This document shows, in pieces, positions 62,099-64,000 of a DNA stretch of 64,000 nt. Within the stretch, counting starts at the first letter, position 1; each line of letters opens with the position of its first letter. The translations under genes and the position numbers were made by a program. The stretch comes from Ficedula albicollis (lineage: Eukaryota; Chordata; Aves; Passeriformes; Muscicapidae), in the NCBI RefSeq assembly GCF_000247815.1, contig NC_021683.1, positions 10,256,173-10,320,172 on the forward strand, given 5' to 3'. Under the pieces are notes generated by a model. The model made no database searches, was not told the DNA's origin, and saw only the letters and a list, made by a program, of their open reading frames with translations.

Positions 62099-64000
62099 TT
62101 ATTTAACAAGCAGGACAGCTTTAAAATTTTCATATTACTACACAATATCTGCAGCTATGCATGCATAAAAGCAGAAATCAGAGTTATAGTGACTTGTTTA
62201 AAAAGCCAACTGGATAACAGAAGGTTATATTTAAAATTGGGATTTGAGTTAAGACCTTTTTTTTTGGTGTTTTACTTTGTGGAATGCAATAGTCATACAT
62301 TTGGGGTGAAGCCTGAGAAGCCAAGTGGGGAAGCTGGCTGCCCAGTGAATAATCTCTCTAAAACCTACAGATTTATTTTTGTAGTGTGTTCCTCCTGCCA
62401 AAGGACCTGGTGTAGACACCTATGGGATTAATCTCATTATTAAATTACTGAAATTTTCTTTACAATGGCAGAAAGAAGTTGTCTTTGGGTTGAGATGATC
62501 AATATTTGGGTCTGAGGCTTATGTGCAAATCCACTCGCAGTAGTCGCTGTTGTGCTGTTGTCTGTGCCAGCTCACAAAAGGCAAAAGGACAATTTTTCTG
62601 TTGTATGTGGCCTTTGTAAGTTCTTTATATTGGGACAAAGTAAAGGAGAGATGATGCTTCCCTGCTGCAAGTGTCTCAGTGACTGGAGCTATTGACTCTG
62701 GTGGGAGAGATCCACATTCTGATGCTTGCTCTGGGTAGCTCAGAGCAGTGGTTGGACATGAGTTTCACAAGCTGAGATGAGTGATGTAACCAGCAGTGAT
62801 GGAGCTTCTGTCTCTCTACAGAACCTTTGCTCTCGACTGAACTGATCTTTGATAAAGTTTAATCAAAACAAAAAACTATTCTGAACAAAGCCCATTAATA
62901 AGATAAAATATTTGTGAATTATATTGGTTCAGTATTTTACAAGCAACAGAAAGGAATTTATAAAACACTTTGGGATCCTCCTCCAGGCAATCTAAACAAA
63001 TCTGTTGTGCTAGGACTGCAGGTGAAGAGGAGCTGACCTCTACCATCAGGCTTGGTGCTCTTCTGTGTATCTGGGCAAGAACAGTGGGTTCAAGGAGATT
63101 TTGTGAAAAAGGCATGGTGTGAAAAGTGAGGAATAAGGTCAGGGCTTGGTTTTTGTTACCACCTGCACTATCTGTAATGAGAAGTCAAACAAACACTGCT
63201 GTCCTCACACAGCAGGAGCCAGGGCAGGGTCTCTTGCCATGGTGTTGCTGTATTTACCTGTGTAACAGGACAAGTTTTCCCCTAAAGCAAAGAGGAGCTG
63301 TGCCTGGGCAGCACCAGCTTTTGGTGGTGTCTGGAGCTGTGGCTGAGCCTCCCCCACACCTGGTGTCAGCTCCCTGCCGTGGGTTCAGCATTCCTTCCTA
63401 GCAGTGGCTGCTTGCAGAGCACCCCGGGCTTGCGTCTCCTTGTAGCGCACGCTTCGAGTGTGCAGTTAATATCCAGCAGATACATGGGAAGGCAAGCAAG
63501 CTACCTTTCATCTCATGTTTGTAACACAGAAAACCTTCAATATTGAGAACAGATAGACTGGAAGGTAGGTTCACATCTCTCAGCAAGAGAGCTGTAACTT
63601 AAATCTAATACACCTGATCAAGGCTTTCTCTCTGCCTTGTAGGTATTTTAATACAAATGTGTCTTTCATTTGACTGATTGAAGGTCTCCAACCTGCAATA
63701 AATGAAACATCTGATCCCCTTGAATCCAAATCACTTTTTCTTTGATTTTCTTTTACTTCTATTTCTTCTTTCTTTGTTCTATGGCTAGAGTCGAATTTCC
63801 CTTTAGAAATTGAAAGAATGTGTGTGGGTTTTTCTGCTCCTCTTACAGTGAGCCTGTGCAAAGGTCGAGTGGCTAGTTGACTAGCATATTAAGACAGAAT
63901 TCATTTCACAGACAGTCTGTAGTGATGTGCTTTACATATCATTATCACGCTGAATTGAGGGAAACTGATTATACAAATTAGTTACTGTACATTATTCTCC
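62099..64000. other. Noncoding DNA, no gene recognised
   Basis: Anonymous frames of 112 codons or fewer. A GC-richer patch lies at about 63200-63440, with CpGs near 63378, 63424, 63432, 63446 and 63453. A weak conserved element cannot be excluded there. Confidence 0.55.

Overview
This window looks like vertebrate nuclear DNA from a songbird (Passeriformes). The best evidence is at 61965-62098: a SINE with a tRNA-Ile(AAT)-derived head fused to a CR1-type 3' tail, the architecture of the songbird family TguSINE1. A minus-strand CR1 LINE 3' end at 14077-14160 and a possible endogenous-retrovirus LTR with a tRNA-Ile-type primer binding site near 24833 agree with an avian genome. The background is AT-rich, CpG-poor and thinly populated with repeats. 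Nothing prokaryotic (operons, ribosome binding sites, dense ORFs, CRISPR) is visible.

I recognise no protein-coding exon, tRNA, rRNA or other functional RNA gene. Apart from ORFs created by stop-free tandem repeats, open frames are short, overlap on both strands and resemble no family I know. The longest non-repeat frame is 259 codons on the minus strand (51635-52414); it is flagged but not called a gene. The window is best read as a gene desert or the inside of a very large intron. Short untranslated or coding exons cannot be excluded by eye.

Layout. 1-10.8 kb: plain AT-rich DNA with one GC-rich patch (about 5.69-5.89 kb). 10.8-11.26 kb: CpG-retaining block. 11.3-14.7 kb: GC-rich patches, a 38-bp local duplication, T tracts and the CR1 fragment. 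14.74-15.13, 17.27-17.79 and 18.47-18.9 kb: candidate conserved noncoding elements (CNEs), the last with a perfect PBX/MEIS-type decamer. 18.9-28.6 kb: ordinary DNA with small hairpins and the LTR remnant. 28.64-28.9 kb: strong CNE candidate. 36.18-36.6 kb: CNE candidate with a perfect 8-3-8 inverted repeat of CACCTG/CAGGTG boxes. 45.1 kb: cluster of four GATTA/TAATC sites. 45.7-46.54 kb: strongly pyrimidine-biased block holding an uninterrupted 459-base C homopolymer. 46.62-47.25 kb: the most convincing CNE candidate. 51.6-52.4 kb: the long unassigned ORF. 56.4-56.53 kb: 68-bp duplication. 56.78-57.89 kb: about 1.1 kb of (CCCTT)n/(AAGGG)n, followed by a GC-rich patch. 61.97-62.10 kb: the SINE.

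The likely function of the window is regulatory. Several AT-rich blocks keep CpGs and carry homeodomain, SOX, POU and TALE-like motifs, as do long-range enhancers of developmental genes. That is inference: no alignment could be run, and the target gene is unknown. The two most extraordinary structures, the C homopolymer and the AAGGG array, could be biologically important G-quadruplex/i-motif/triplex formers or partly assembly artefacts, and need raw-read checks.
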